NCBI RefSeq assembly: GCF_003464595.1
Contig: NZ_QRZF01000011.1
Coordinates: 1 to 64,000 of the forward strand
DNA from: Bacteroides intestinalis
Lineage (GTDB): Bacteria; Bacteroidota; Bacteroidia; Bacteroidales; Bacteroidaceae
Length of the DNA: 64,000 bases
Direction: 5' to 3'
The position numbers and the translations under genes are program-made. The notes below the pieces were generated by a model that had not been told where the DNA came from, did not search any database, and saw nothing but the letters and a program-made list of their open reading frames with translations. Below, piece after piece: positions 16,657 to 27,246 of the stretch (position 1 is the stretch's first letter; each line of letters opens with the position of its first letter).

Positions 16657-16688
16657 TTAGTAAAATTCATTGGTTATAGCTACTTTTG
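16657..16688 (+). promoter_or_regulatory. Bacteroides-type promoter
   Basis: TTAG (16657-16660, 3 of 4 to the TTTG -33 box) is followed after 20 bases by a perfect -7 box, TACTTTTG (16681-16688). It should drive the pseudogene that starts near 16708-16723. Confidence 0.5.
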
Positions 16689-16722
16689 TAGGTATCGACC
16701 TAAATAGATGGTGAGAATAATT

Positions 16723-17144
16723 ATGAGACAAAGCAGAAAACAAACAGCCTGGAAAAAGAGTCGTACCTTTGGAGACGTCAAAGGCGGAAGAAGATGGCCC
16801 AAATTGAAAGATAATATTGTAAAAAGAAAACACTCATTATTAAAACCATCAGAGTTCGACGAGTTACCAATCTATATGGTAGAGAATCCGTCCAAAGACT
16901 TCTATTTCCCTATAACAATAGATGATATAAAAAATGTATTAGCACAACTTCCTCCTGAACATGTAGAAGGTCTGACACATATTTGGTTACGAAAAACAAA
17001 TAAGAAAAATATCAAGGAGTTTATACGGTCGGTAGTGATGTTCGCCTCATTACCCTATATCCTTTCCCAAAAAGCAATCAACTTATTCTTGGGCAAGAAA
17101 GACCTACCCATAAATTACTGACATGGTATAAGGTACATCAATGA
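16723..17144 (+). pseudogene. Frameshifted and truncated conserved Bacteroides protein
   Basis: The N-terminal part (RTFGDVKGGRRWP...LPIYMVENPSKDFYFPITI...LPPEHVEGLTHIWLRK) is a conserved protein of unknown function that I recall from Bacteroides, where a longer form continues to a putative HExxH metal-binding region. Around the A-tract at 17005-17009 the match leaves this frame and resumes in another one (YQGVYTVGSDVRLITLYPFP), which runs to TGA 17142-17144. One base appears to be missing from the A-run. The product also stops before the expected C-terminal half, so the gene is both shifted and truncated. Unshifted translation continues with unrelated residues to 17121. Confidence 0.65.
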
Positions 17145-17199
17145 GACATATTATCTTTTTATTAAGACAAAAGAACATAAGAACAAAAATATTTGAGAA

Positions 17200-17579
17200 A
17201 TGGAAATAGAGAGCTTAATAAAAACGATTATTCAGTGTGCATATAATGTAAGAATGCACCTTGCCGCTGGTTTTCTTGAAGCTGTTTACCAAAAAGCATT
17301 GGTAATTGAGTTAAAAGAGAAAGGAATTGATGCAGAAACAGAAGCCCCTATAAATGTATATTATAAGAATATAGTTGTAGGAGAATTCAGAGCAGATATA
17401 ATTGTAGAAAAAAAATCATCATTGAACTTAAAGCTGTTCAAAATCTTATTCCAATACATGAAACCCAACTAGTAAATTACTTAACTGCCACTAATACAGA
17501 TCATGGCTTATTAATAAACTTTGGAGGTGAACGTATCGAAATAAAAAGAAAATTCAGAGAATATAAACATAAAGAATAA
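17200..17579 (+). pseudogene. GxxExxY-family protein, frameshifted in a poly-A tract
   Basis: The start encodes the family hallmark GFLEAVYQ (GxxExxY) and FRADIIVEKK, then the open frame ends early at 17472 with unrelated residues. Adding one A to the run of eight A residues at 17408-17415 restores the rest: IIIELKAVQNLIPIHETQ, a YLTATN block and GLLINFG, down to TAA 17577-17579. The repaired protein is about 126 residues, the normal length. The family has a PD-(D/E)XK nuclease-like core (ADIIVE...IELKA) of unknown role. The defect could be real, phase-variable or a sequencing error. Confidence 0.8.
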
Positions 17580-17627
17580 CTCATAAAAAAAAATTTGTAC
17601 TTTTGTTCTTATGTCTAAAAAATAAGA

Positions 17628-19689
<2,062 letters not shown>

Positions 19690-19821
19690 GCCGGAGGCGA
19701 AACATTTCACATTCATAGTATTCGAAAGCAATTTTATATAATAAATGTACAAAACGGCATAAAACAAGTAATTTTGTCAGAACTTTAGTGACATTTTGTT
19801 AATCAGCGAAACTAAAATCAA

Positions 19822-19838
19822 TTGGCATACGTTTTGCG
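19822..19838 (+). promoter_or_regulatory. Candidate sigma-54 promoter of hsp20
   Basis: TTGGCATACGTTTTGCG fits the sigma-54 -24/-12 consensus (YTGGCAC-N5-TTGCW): GG at 19824-19825 and GC at 19836-19837 are separated by exactly 10 bases. The predicted start, near 19848, leaves an untranslated leader of about 118 bases. No correctly spaced -33 box accompanies the overlapping TATGTTTG at 19841. Confidence 0.5.
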
Positions 19839-19965
19839 ATTATGTTTGTGAACAACGGTTCAGAAACTGCATGGGAGTGATTAAGAAACGGCTCCCGAAA
19901 GCAGTCCAAGACCGGAAGTTCAGAACTAACCGAATGTTTAACTTAAAGGATAGGAGACTAAAATT

Positions 19966-20394
19966 ATGATGCCTGTTAGAAGAACTCAAAATTGGTTACC
20001 AAGTATCTTCAATGATTTCTTTGATAACGAATGGATGGAAAAAGCCAATGCAACCGCTCCGGCTATCAACGTGCTGGAAACGGAAAAGGAGTACAAAGTA
20101 GAATTGGCTGCTCCGGGAATGACCAAAGATGACTTCAACGTTCATATCGACGAAGACAACAATTTGGTTATCAGCATGGAAAAGAAGACTGAAAACAAGG
20201 AGGAAAAGAAAGACGGTCGCTATCTGCGTCGCGAATTCTCATACTCTAAGTTCCAACAGACCATGATATTGCCGGACAATGTGGACAAGGAAAAGATTGC
20301 AGCACAAGTAGAAAATGGCGTGCTGAACATCAATCTACCGAAGTTCTCAGCCGAAGAAAAACAGAAGAACAAGAAATCCATTGAAGTGAAATAA
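19966..20394 (+). CDS. Hsp20/alpha-crystallin small heat shock protein
   Basis: A 142-residue cytoplasmic chaperone that holds unfolding proteins in a soluble state without ATP. The alpha-crystallin domain spans about 35-128, with the typical YKVELAAPGMTKDDFNVHI and the A-x-x-x-NGVLNINLPK motif near its end. The C-terminal SIEVK supplies a short I-x-V-like tail used in oligomer formation. The start is the first of two adjacent ATGs and follows AGGATAGGAG. It stands alone between a candidate sigma-54 promoter and a strong terminator. Length is normal for bacterial Hsp20. Confidence 0.93.
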   Translation: MMPVRRTQNWLPSIFNDFFDNEWMEKANATAPAINVLETEKEYKVELAAPGMTKDDFNVHIDEDNNLVISMEKKTENKEEKKDGRYLRREFSYSKFQQTMILPDNVDKEKIAAQVENGVLNINLPKFSAEEKQKNKKSIEVK

Positions 20395-20428
20395 GGTTTC
20401 CGGTGAACCCAACAGATGTATTAACCAG

Positions 20429-20466
20429 AACGGGCAACCTCTCTTACGAGAAGCTGCCCGTTTCTT
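20429..20466 (+). terminator. Rho-independent terminator of hsp20
   Basis: AACGGGCA (20429-20436) pairs with TGCCCGTT (20455-20462), with more pairing inside the loop, and is followed by TCTTTTTAT. It also separates hsp20 from the convergent acyltransferase gene. Confidence 0.7.
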
Positions 20467-20485
20467 TTTATATCTCCGGATGTAT

Positions 20486-21628
20486 TTATTTTGCCTTACG
20501 CGTTCCTTTCAGAAAGCGATTGGTCAGCCATTTGCGTACCGGTTCGTCATAGAGCTTCAGACAGGCATAAGCAAGAACAAAAGCTCCGACAAAGGTCAGT
20601 ATCATATAAGGAAGACCTTCGGTGATGGTCGCATTATTATTGCATGCCCAGGCTGTATATGTGTATATCAGCGGATAATGAGTGATATAAACGGGATATG
20701 AGATATCGCCCAGGAACTTACAGATACCTACAGAGCGTTTTCCCGTTACTTTGCCACCGGCTCCCATCGAAACAATGACCGGGAAGATAAAGATAATGCA
20801 AAGTGCCTCGTAGAGTCCGTTCATCCAGAAGCCATCTTCACCGCCAATACGGGGAACGGAAAGAACTATCACAATCATCAGGCTACACCACCAGAATGCA
20901 CGTTTCTTTACCCGTATGAGCCAGCCCAGACGTGAAAGCAGCAAGCCTGCAAAGAACGGATAGAGCAAACGGACGAAGCCCACATACTGCTGTTCCCAAT
21001 TCAATGCCCATCCGCCCACGATATCACCATTGGGTGCCGTAAGACAGAGATGCAAGGTGGCACAGGCTGCCAGAAAAACAAGGATGGACAAAGCAACCTT
21101 GTTGAACTTACGAACAAACAATGCGTACAGGATATTGCCGATATATTCATAATAGAGTGACCATGCCGGCCCATTCAACGGGTGCATTTCCGTCCACCCG
21201 CGAATGTCCCACTTCAAAGGAAGGGGAAGCAGCGTACAGCCATAAAGCATGATTATCAGAACTGTTCCTACCGATACATTATCCATATTCGGAAAGCAGG
21301 GGGATTTCTGTAGGAAAAAGAAAAGGGCACCGATAATGCTACCCATAATTACCATAGGATGCAGGCGGATGACACGACGTTTGAAGAAAGTGCCGATACT
21401 CATCCGGTTCCAACGGTCATCATAGGCATAACCGATTACAAAGCCCGAAAGCATAAAGAAGAAGTCGACGGCAAGATAGCCGTGATTAATGATTTGTGCG
21501 AGATGGTTGCCACCCGAATGTGCTTCAAGAAGATGGAAAGCTACGACCATAACAGCTGCCACTCCACGTAATCCATCCAGGATTTCATAATGCGGCTTAG
21601 AGGCGAGATAAGTTGTCTGCGTGTTCAT
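20486..21628 (-). CDS. Acyltransferase-3 family membrane protein
   Basis: A 380-residue inner-membrane protein with about ten helices. It begins with the family signature YEILDGLRGVAAVMVVAFHLLE, including the conserved RG and catalytic His, followed by FFMLSGFVIGY and FFKRRVIRLHP. Such enzymes transfer acetyl or other acyl groups to sugars of surface polysaccharides or lipids; the acceptor is unknown. ATG 21628 is chosen because translation upstream of it is not family-like and would cross a -7 box, TACTTTTG (minus strand, 21658-21665). It faces hsp20 tail to tail and has no carbohydrate-synthesis neighbours. Confidence 0.88.
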   Translation of the reverse strand: MNTQTTYLASKPHYEILDGLRGVAAVMVVAFHLLEAHSGGNHLAQIINHGYLAVDFFFMLSGFVIGYAYDDRWNRMSIGTFFKRRVIRLHPMVIMGSIIGALFFFLQKSPCFPNMDNVSVGTVLIIMLYGCTLLPLPLKWDIRGWTEMHPLNGPAWSLYYEYIGNILYALFVRKFNKVALSILVFLAACATLHLCLTAPNGDIVGGWALNWEQQYVGFVRLLYPFFAGLLLSRLGWLIRVKKRAFWWCSLMIVIVLSVPRIGGEDGFWMNGLYEALCIIFIFPVIVSMGAGGKVTGKRSVGICKFLGDISYPVYITHYPLIYTYTAWACNNNATITEGLPYMILTFVGAFVLAYACLKLYDEPVRKWLTNRFLKGTRKAK

Positions 21629-21718
21629 TAGGATATCAGATATAATTAATTTGGATGCAAAAGTAGGATAAAATGTGGAATAAACCACGCAATTGTACAT
21701 TGAATTGTACAGTCCTGA

Positions 21719-21752
21719 TTTGGCTTCTCTAATAGTGGAATCGTTAGTTTTG
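21719..21752 (+). promoter_or_regulatory. Bacteroides-type promoter for the short protein and fimbrillin pair
   Basis: TTTG (21719-21722), 22 bases, then a perfect -7 box TAGTTTTG (21745-21752), leading to ATG 21795. Two copies of AATTGTAC lie just upstream (about 21693-21710). Confidence 0.55.
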
Positions 21753-21794
21753 CTATCAAAATACAAGATGACTATCAACTTTAAAAAAGGAAAT

Positions 21795-22007
21795 ATGAAA
21801 GAAGAGAGAAAAGCAAAGTATGTGACTCCGCAAATAGAGATCATAGAAATGGAAAGTGAGGGTGTAATGGCATTGAGCAATATGCCCGGTGGTAACCCTG
21901 GTATGCCTGGTCGAAGCAGTTCCCGAAGATCTACCCAACGCTACAGTTCAAGTAGCATAAGCGAATTGGAAGACTTGATAAACGATATACTAACCTTTGA
22001 AAAATAA
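21795..22007 (+). CDS. Short protein with conserved VTPQIEIIEME start, fimbrillin partner
   Basis: A 70-residue protein without a signal peptide. The N-terminal third (KYVTPQIEIIEMESEGVMA) matches a pattern I have seen in many short Bacteroides proteins whose C-termini vary. It continues with a Gly/Pro stretch (NMPGGNPGMPG), a Ser/Arg-rich stretch and an acidic end. ATG 21795 follows AAAAAAGGAAAT; the frame extends upstream to 21693, but the promoter lies inside that extension. It ends 4 bases before the fimbrillin start, so the two are surely co-transcribed. The shape (conserved front, variable back) resembles a leader-core arrangement, but no processing enzyme is adjacent. Function unknown. 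Confidence 0.65.
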   Translation: MKEERKAKYVTPQIEIIEMESEGVMALSNMPGGNPGMPGRSSSRRSTQRYSSSSISELEDLINDILTFEK

Positions 22008-22011
22008 AACT

Positions 22012-23928
22012 ATGAAAATAAATAATGCGATACCTTTCTTTGCAGTATTCCTATTGGTATTAATGGGATGTACCCAGGATGAAGTTATAAAAGAGGATAC
22101 TTCTGTCAGGGGAAAAGAAAAAATATCCGTTACCGTCACACAAGGCGGAGCTATCACCCGTATAAGCCATGAAGAGGATGGTGCTAACGGCCTGATACTA
22201 AGGTGGACGGCAAATGATGCCTTTAAACTTTATGGTACTACGACTGAGGTCTTTACTACGACAGGACCTACTGATGGTGATGGCAAGATTGCTACTTTCA
22301 CAGGAAATGCGGTTGAGGATGCCCAGCATGCTTTCTTTCCTGCATCAAAAGCCGAGAAAAGATGGGAGGATTGCTACTTTAATGTTATAGGGCAAGTTAT
22401 CGATGCAAACGCTCCTTTTGCCCATCTGTCCGGTTACAACTTTATGACTGCACAGACTACTGCTTCCGGTACGGAGATTTCGGAAATAGGCTTTAAGCAT
22501 AAAATAGCTGTTCTGAAGTTTGAGGTAACTCTTCCTGATGGCATTGTTCCTAAATACATCACTCTAAGCACACAGGATGATGCCGGTATAGCCATCTCCC
22601 AGAAAGCAAGCGATGAAAGCAATGTCACTACTGCCAAACAGCTTACTGCGGCTATATCCGGTGCCAGTAGCAAAAAATTCACTGCTTACATGGCCATTCT
22701 TCCTTCCACATTGAAAGAGAAACTGGCTCTTGCCGTGACAGGCGACGACGGGATGGTTTATAGTTATACGGTTTCTTTTAATGGAGATTTTCCTTATGAG
22801 GCAGGCAAGGTTTATAATTCGGAGCTTACTTTTATAAATGGAGCAGCAGATGGCTATGGAACTGCTGATATATTCGATAATGATGTAATGAGCGAAGCTT
22901 GGGATCAGAGTGATAATAAAGGTAGTACGAAAGATACCCCTTACCTGATAGAGAGTGCCGGACACTTGAAATATTTGATTGAACAAGTAGAAGCGGGAGA
23001 AGCCTACTTGGATAAGTTCTTTAAACTGACTACTGATATAAAAGTCACGGCTGATACATGGACGCCAATAGGGATTTCATCTGCCAAGCCTTTTAGTGGA
23101 AACTTTGATGGTGGCGGACATACCATAAGCGGCGAATTAAAAGGAAGTTTTTCTGATGATTTAAAGAACTTCGGCTTCTTTGGTTACCTGACAACTACAA
23201 GTAGTATGTTGATAGAAAATATCCATATAGCGGCTAATGTTACATGGTCCTTTGCATCACCAGAAGGAACAAGCTATGCAAATTTTGGTGTAGGTGGTGT
23301 CATTGGAAATGGATATGCGCAAACAATGACAGTTCATAATTGTACCATGTCGGGAGAAATGCAAATATCAGATGGAAGCCTTGATTATGGTCACTTACAC
23401 ATAGGTAGTATCGTTGGACATACAACAGCTAACATCAAAAATTGTTCTTCAATAGGAAAAACCAATATAGGTTGTAAAGGTGGAATAGTTTATATTGGGG
23501 GCATAGTGGGAGGAAACAGGTCTACCGCAAATGAAACTGAACATTGTATAAATACTTCTTCCATTACACTCTCTAATACAGAACGTTCAAATACGAATTA
23601 TGCCGTATCGGTAGGTGGAATTGGCGGATATCTTATTGGAAAGGTTTTGGGATGCTGCAATCAAGGTTCCATTACCGGACACAGCCTCTCATCTGTTGAT
23701 ATTGGAGGAATTGGCGGACTTACTGAATTAGTAAAATGCCATCTAAGCCGGAATCTAACGACAGATTTTAATGTTACTTCTGAAGAAACTGTGAGACTTG
23801 GATATTTGATAGGACATCTTAAAAACAGTACTGCTTATTCCTGCAACGAAAGTGTTGGTGAACAATCCCAATGGATTGGAAGCGATCCCGCCTGGACACC
23901 CACTATCGATGATGAAAACGAACATTAA
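22012..23928 (+). CDS. Fimbrillin-family lipoprotein with GLUG-like repeats
   Basis: A 638-residue surface lipoprotein with a lipobox at LVLMGC (about C20). Residues about 30-270 form a Mfa-like/fimbrillin N-terminal domain (DGKIATFTGN, HAFFPA, YEAGKVYNSELTF). The second half has GLUG-type beta-solenoid repeats (FNFDGGGHTISGE-like, then repeated VGGVIGNG, IGGIVGG, GGIGGY, GGIGGL segments), often found in adhesins. It may be a fimbrial tip or a stand-alone adhesin. ATG 22012 is preferred over TTG 21997. No anchor or chaperone genes are adjacent, only the short VTPQIE protein upstream. Confidence 0.8.
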   Translation: MKINNAIPFFAVFLLVLMGCTQDEVIKEDTSVRGKEKISVTVTQGGAITRISHEEDGANGLILRWTANDAFKLYGTTTEVFTTTGPTDGDGKIATFTGNAVEDAQHAFFPASKAEKRWEDCYFNVIGQVIDANAPFAHLSGYNFMTAQTTASGTEISEIGFKHKIAVLKFEVTLPDGIVPKYITLSTQDDAGIAISQKASDESNVTTAKQLTAAISGASSKKFTAYMAILPSTLKEKLALAVTGDDGMVYSYTVSFNGDFPYEAGKVYNSELTFINGAADGYGTADIFDNDVMSEAWDQSDNKGSTKDTPYLIESAGHLKYLIEQVEAGEAYLDKFFKLTTDIKVTADTWTPIGISSAKPFSGNFDGGGHTISGELKGSFSDDLKNFGFFGYLTTTSSMLIENIHIAANVTWSFASPEGTSYANFGVGGVIGNGYAQTMTVHNCTMSGEMQISDGSLDYGHLHIGSIVGHTTANIKNCSSIGKTNIGCKGGIVYIGGIVGGNRSTANETEHCINTSSITLSNTERSNTNYAVSVGGIGGYLIGKVLGCCNQGSITGHSLSSVDIGGIGGLTELVKCHLSRNLTTDFNVTSEETVRLGYLIGHLKNSTAYSCNESVGEQSQWIGSDPAWTPTIDDENEH

Positions 23929-23969
23929 CTCCAAACCCTCCTGTCCCAAATAACAGGAAATTCATCAAA

Positions 23970-24008
23970 TTACCGGGAGTTAGAAAAGAATACGATAACT
24001 CCCGGTAA
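23970..24008 (+). terminator. Strong hairpin after the fimbrillin gene
   Basis: TTACCGGGAGTTA (23970-23982) and TAACTCCCGGTAA (23996-24008) are perfect 13-base arms around a 13-base loop. No clear T-tract follows on the plus strand, so it may act as an mRNA 3' end structure rather than a classical terminator. Confidence 0.5.
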
Positions 24009-24051
24009 TAAACTCCCTTATTATCAGTTTCCTAACATTTTCAATTTATCT

Positions 24052-24083
24052 TTTTATTAACCCACCCATTTTACTTATATTTG
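24052..24083 (+). promoter_or_regulatory. Promoter of the second TPR/HTH gene
   Basis: A perfect -7 box TATATTTG (24076-24083) is preceded at 20 bases by TTTT (24052-24055, 3 of 4 to the -33 box). ATG 24110 follows 26 bases later. Confidence 0.5.
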
Positions 24084-24109
24084 AGACCTATACAAGTACC
24101 CCAAACAAA

Positions 24110-26113
24110 ATGAACAAGTATTTTATATTCCCGCTAATCATTCTCGTATCCGGCATAGTAAGCTGCAACAAGCCGCCAGGCAGCGCCCATCCTCCTGCGC
24201 AATTTCATGCAGACAGTATAGCCATACTGGCAAAAGCCAATCAGTTCCGGCTGGACAAAGAATATGACAGCGCTATTTCCCTACTCGACTCCGCCTTCCT
24301 GCTACCCGTCAAAAGCGACCAACACCCCAACGGATTACCACCTGACGACGCCCGCCGTCTGATGTCCTACGCAATCAGGCACTTAATGTTCGCATACAAT
24401 CATTCCCGAAGAATAGCCGAAGGACACGAGCACTTCCTCCGGCTCAGGAAAATGAACCACCCAATACTATCCAATCATTGCCAACGCGAGATTTTGGTAT
24501 GCGACGCACAAATGTTGCAAACCCTCGGCCGCCGTACCGAAGCCTGCCAACTCCTCGATCAAGCCATGAGTATAAACGAGAATGATGATCCTTCCAGTGA
24601 ACTCTTCTGCACCATAGCCGCCGGAATCACCTATATGGCCGTCGACTCCACCGAAACACGGGCAGAACCCACCCTGCTGCGAGCCGCCGAAGCTATGAGA
24701 AACGGAGCATACGATGACACCGGACTCTATCCGCAGGCCATGGCTAACCTGGCAAACATCTACATCCGGAAGAATGAGTTCCAGAAAGGCATCAGCCTCT
24801 GTCAAGAAGTCATGGAACAAAGCAATAAATCGCAGAATCCGCGTGGGGCAATGCTCGCCGCAATCAACCTGTGCGGCAATTACACCGAACTAAACTTCTT
24901 CGACAGAGCCTTGCATTACAACAATGAAGGACTCCGCCTGTTCCGTGAAGATAACGAGACCTGGGGTATGGCGGCAAGCCTGTACGAAAGGAGAGCCCTG
25001 ATTTATAAAAGAATGGGCCTCATCGACTCAGCCTTCCTCGCGCTCAACCTTGCCGACAGCTTCTACATCAGAGCCACCAATCCGCGCGGACAAATACGTG
25101 TAAAGATGGAAAAGCTGGATGCCAAAGCCCAGTTCCCGGACTCCCTGCCGAAAGTCCTGACGCACTATGAAGAAATAAAAGATAAAGTGCCCGGCTATAT
25201 GCTGCTGGATTATTACATGGGCTACGGAAATGCCATGTACAGAGCCGAAAAATACCAAGAAGCCATCCCGTTGCTTGAAAAAGCCGTCAGCTTATCCAAA
25301 GCCCGCGGAGATATGGAAACAGAGAATCACAACAACCGGTTACTGCTCGACAGCTACCACCGTACCGGCAGGATGAAAGCTGCAAAAGAACTGCTCCCCC
25401 GCTATAATATGATTATCGACTCTGTAATTCATGGGAAATCCATTCGTGAATCCATAGCCTCGCATATACGCTACGAGACGGAGAAGGTGGAACAGGAAAA
25501 TAGTCTGCTCACAGCAGGCATAGCCTTGCGCAACAGTGTTATCCGCACATATACCATCGGCACAATTGCATCCATCCTCTTTATCCTGCTCCTGGCCACC
25601 TGGTTCTGGAACAGACACCGATCTCTGAAATTACATCATCAACTGGACGAAAAGGAACTCGAAATCACCTCCATCCGCCTGGATAAAAAGGAAAAGGAAT
25701 TGAAAAGAATTCTTGAATCGCGCCATGAACTTCATGAACACAACCAGGAACTGCTTAGGCAACTGGCCGAAATACAAACCTCAAACCAATCAGGAAGCGA
25801 ACTCAACAAGCTTATGGAAACTCTGTCTCCCACTATGCTGACACCCAAAGAAGAAGCTGAATTCCGTGTCGCCTTTTCCGGCATTTATCCTACGGCACTT
25901 ATCCGCCTGCGCGATGTGTGTCCCAATATTACCAAGAATGAAGAGTTGCTGTGTATGCTCATTCTGCTCAACCAAAGCACCGAAGAAATAGCCCGGATAT
26001 TAGGTATAGCCTCCGCCAGCGTCACCAGGATACGTTATCGGTTAAGGCCGAAACTCAATATCCCGGAGAAAGCTTCGCTGGATGCGGAAATCAAAAGGAT
26101 TATGAAAGAGTAA
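24110..26113 (+). CDS. Membrane TPR protein with C-terminal LuxR-like HTH
   Basis: A 667-residue protein with the same plan as the one at 7555: lipoprotein-type signal (IVSC near residue 19), periplasmic TPRs to about residue 470, one transmembrane helix (about 483-502, GTIASILFILLLATWFW), a coiled coil (about 510-565) and a cytoplasmic C-terminal HTH (LLCMLILLNQSTEEIARILG followed by SVTRIRYRLRPKL). Base composition is more G+C-rich than the 7555 copy, so the two are not recent duplicates. Likely a signal-responsive regulator; target genes unknown. It ends 2 bases from the convergent ABC permease gene. Confidence 0.75.
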   Translation: MNKYFIFPLIILVSGIVSCNKPPGSAHPPAQFHADSIAILAKANQFRLDKEYDSAISLLDSAFLLPVKSDQHPNGLPPDDARRLMSYAIRHLMFAYNHSRRIAEGHEHFLRLRKMNHPILSNHCQREILVCDAQMLQTLGRRTEACQLLDQAMSINENDDPSSELFCTIAAGITYMAVDSTETRAEPTLLRAAEAMRNGAYDDTGLYPQAMANLANIYIRKNEFQKGISLCQEVMEQSNKSQNPRGAMLAAINLCGNYTELNFFDRALHYNNEGLRLFREDNETWGMAASLYERRALIYKRMGLIDSAFLALNLADSFYIRATNPRGQIRVKMEKLDAKAQFPDSLPKVLTHYEEIKDKVPGYMLLDYYMGYGNAMYRAEKYQEAIPLLEKAVSLSKARGDMETENHNNRLLLDSYHRTGRMKAAKELLPRYNMIIDSVIHGKSIRESIASHIRYETEKVEQENSLLTAGIALRNSVIRTYTIGTIASILFILLLATWFWNRHRSLKLHHQLDEKELEITSIRLDKKEKELKRILESRHELHEHNQELLRQLAEIQTSNQSGSELNKLMETLSPTMLTPKEEAEFRVAFSGIYPTALIRLRDVCPNITKNEELLCMLILLNQSTEEIARILGIASASVTRIRYRLRPKLNIPEKASLDAEIKRIMKE

Positions 26114-26115
26114 TT

Positions 26116-27234
26116 TCAACTACTCTTTCTATAACTCCTCACCGCCCACAGATTAAAGAACACCGCAAAGGCCATCAATGCTCCCAACTGTGGAAGTAAC
26201 TCCACAATACCACCACCCCGAAGGTAAATGGTACGCATCACCTCTACAAAGTATTTCAGCGGATTGAGTGCGGCAATTAGTTGTGCCCACTCCGGCATAC
26301 TGTGTACGGGAGTGAACAAGCCACTCATCAGCATCAGTATCAGCATAAAGAACCACATGACGAACATGGCCTGCTGCAACGTAGCGGAATGATTGGAAAT
26401 CACCAGACCGAATCCGGAGACTACAAACAGGAAGACCACTGCAAAAAGATATATCGTCACAAAATGCCCCACAGGAAGAATGCCATAGAGCAGCCATGCC
26501 AGAAAGAAACATATCGTAAGCACAATGAAACCTATCAGCCAATACGGTATCAGTTTGGCAAGAATAAACGTCAGTTTGGAGACAGGCGTTACATTGATCT
26601 GCTCGATAGTGCCCACCTCTTTCTCACCTACTACATTGAGCGCCGGAAGAAAACCGCAAATCATTGTCAGCAACATCACCATCAATGCCGGAATCATAAA
26701 GAGCTTGTAATTCAGGTTCGGGTTATACAGATTCTGCGTTGAAATACCGATCCGGGGCAATCCCATCCCGGCAGACATTGCCTTTGTCGGTGATTCCGAT
26801 TGCAACTCACGGGTATAGTCATTAATGATGGAAGACAGGTACGAGCCGCCCAATCCTCCCTTTGTACCGTTCACCGCATTAACGGCAACCAGCAGGCGGG
26901 GGCTGTTGCCCGTCACCCAGCTCTTCTCAAAATCGCGGGGAATCTCCAGGATAATATCTGCCGAACCGATTTCGATGGAGCGCAATCCTTCATTGTAAGT
27001 ATCAGGAAGGGCCGTTGTACGGAAATAGGTGGATGCACCGATCTTATCCACAAGGCGGCGCGAAAGGACGCTGTGGTCATTATCCACAATGTTCAGGTTA
27101 ATGTTCTTTATCTCCAGATTTGCCGCCCAGGGCATCAGTATCATAATCATGCAAGGGAAGATAAGAATCATCTTCGGCAGGAACGAGTTACGGAGCAACT
27201 GCTTGAATTCTTTTTCTATCAGAAACTTTATCAT
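26116..27234 (-). CDS. ABC-2 type permease (YbhR/YbhS-like)
   Basis: A 372-residue inner-membrane permease. One helix near the N-terminus (MILIFPCMIMILMPWA) is followed by a large extracytoplasmic domain (about 45-170) and five helices in the C-terminal half, with the motif VGEKEVGTIEQINVTPV characteristic of ABC-2 permeases. It follows the sister permease by 12 bases and likely forms a heterodimer with it. With the dual ATPase, HlyD and TolC proteins encoded upstream it makes a tripartite exporter similar in layout to E. coli YbhGFSR. Substrate unknown; drugs or cell-envelope compounds are plausible. Confidence 0.88.
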   Translation of the reverse strand: MIKFLIEKEFKQLLRNSFLPKMILIFPCMIMILMPWAANLEIKNINLNIVDNDHSVLSRRLVDKIGASTYFRTTALPDTYNEGLRSIEIGSADIILEIPRDFEKSWVTGNSPRLLVAVNAVNGTKGGLGGSYLSSIINDYTRELQSESPTKAMSAGMGLPRIGISTQNLYNPNLNYKLFMIPALMVMLLTMICGFLPALNVVGEKEVGTIEQINVTPVSKLTFILAKLIPYWLIGFIVLTICFFLAWLLYGILPVGHFVTIYLFAVVFLFVVSGFGLVISNHSATLQQAMFVMWFFMLILMLMSGLFTPVHSMPEWAQLIAALNPLKYFVEVMRTIYLRGGGIVELLPQLGALMAFAVFFNLWAVRSYRKSS

Positions 27235-27246
27235 ACCACCACTCTC

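Noticed and set aside
21629..21880. Longer N-terminus for the acyltransferase
   Set aside because: The extension is not family-like and would place the start upstream of the -7 box at 21658-21665.
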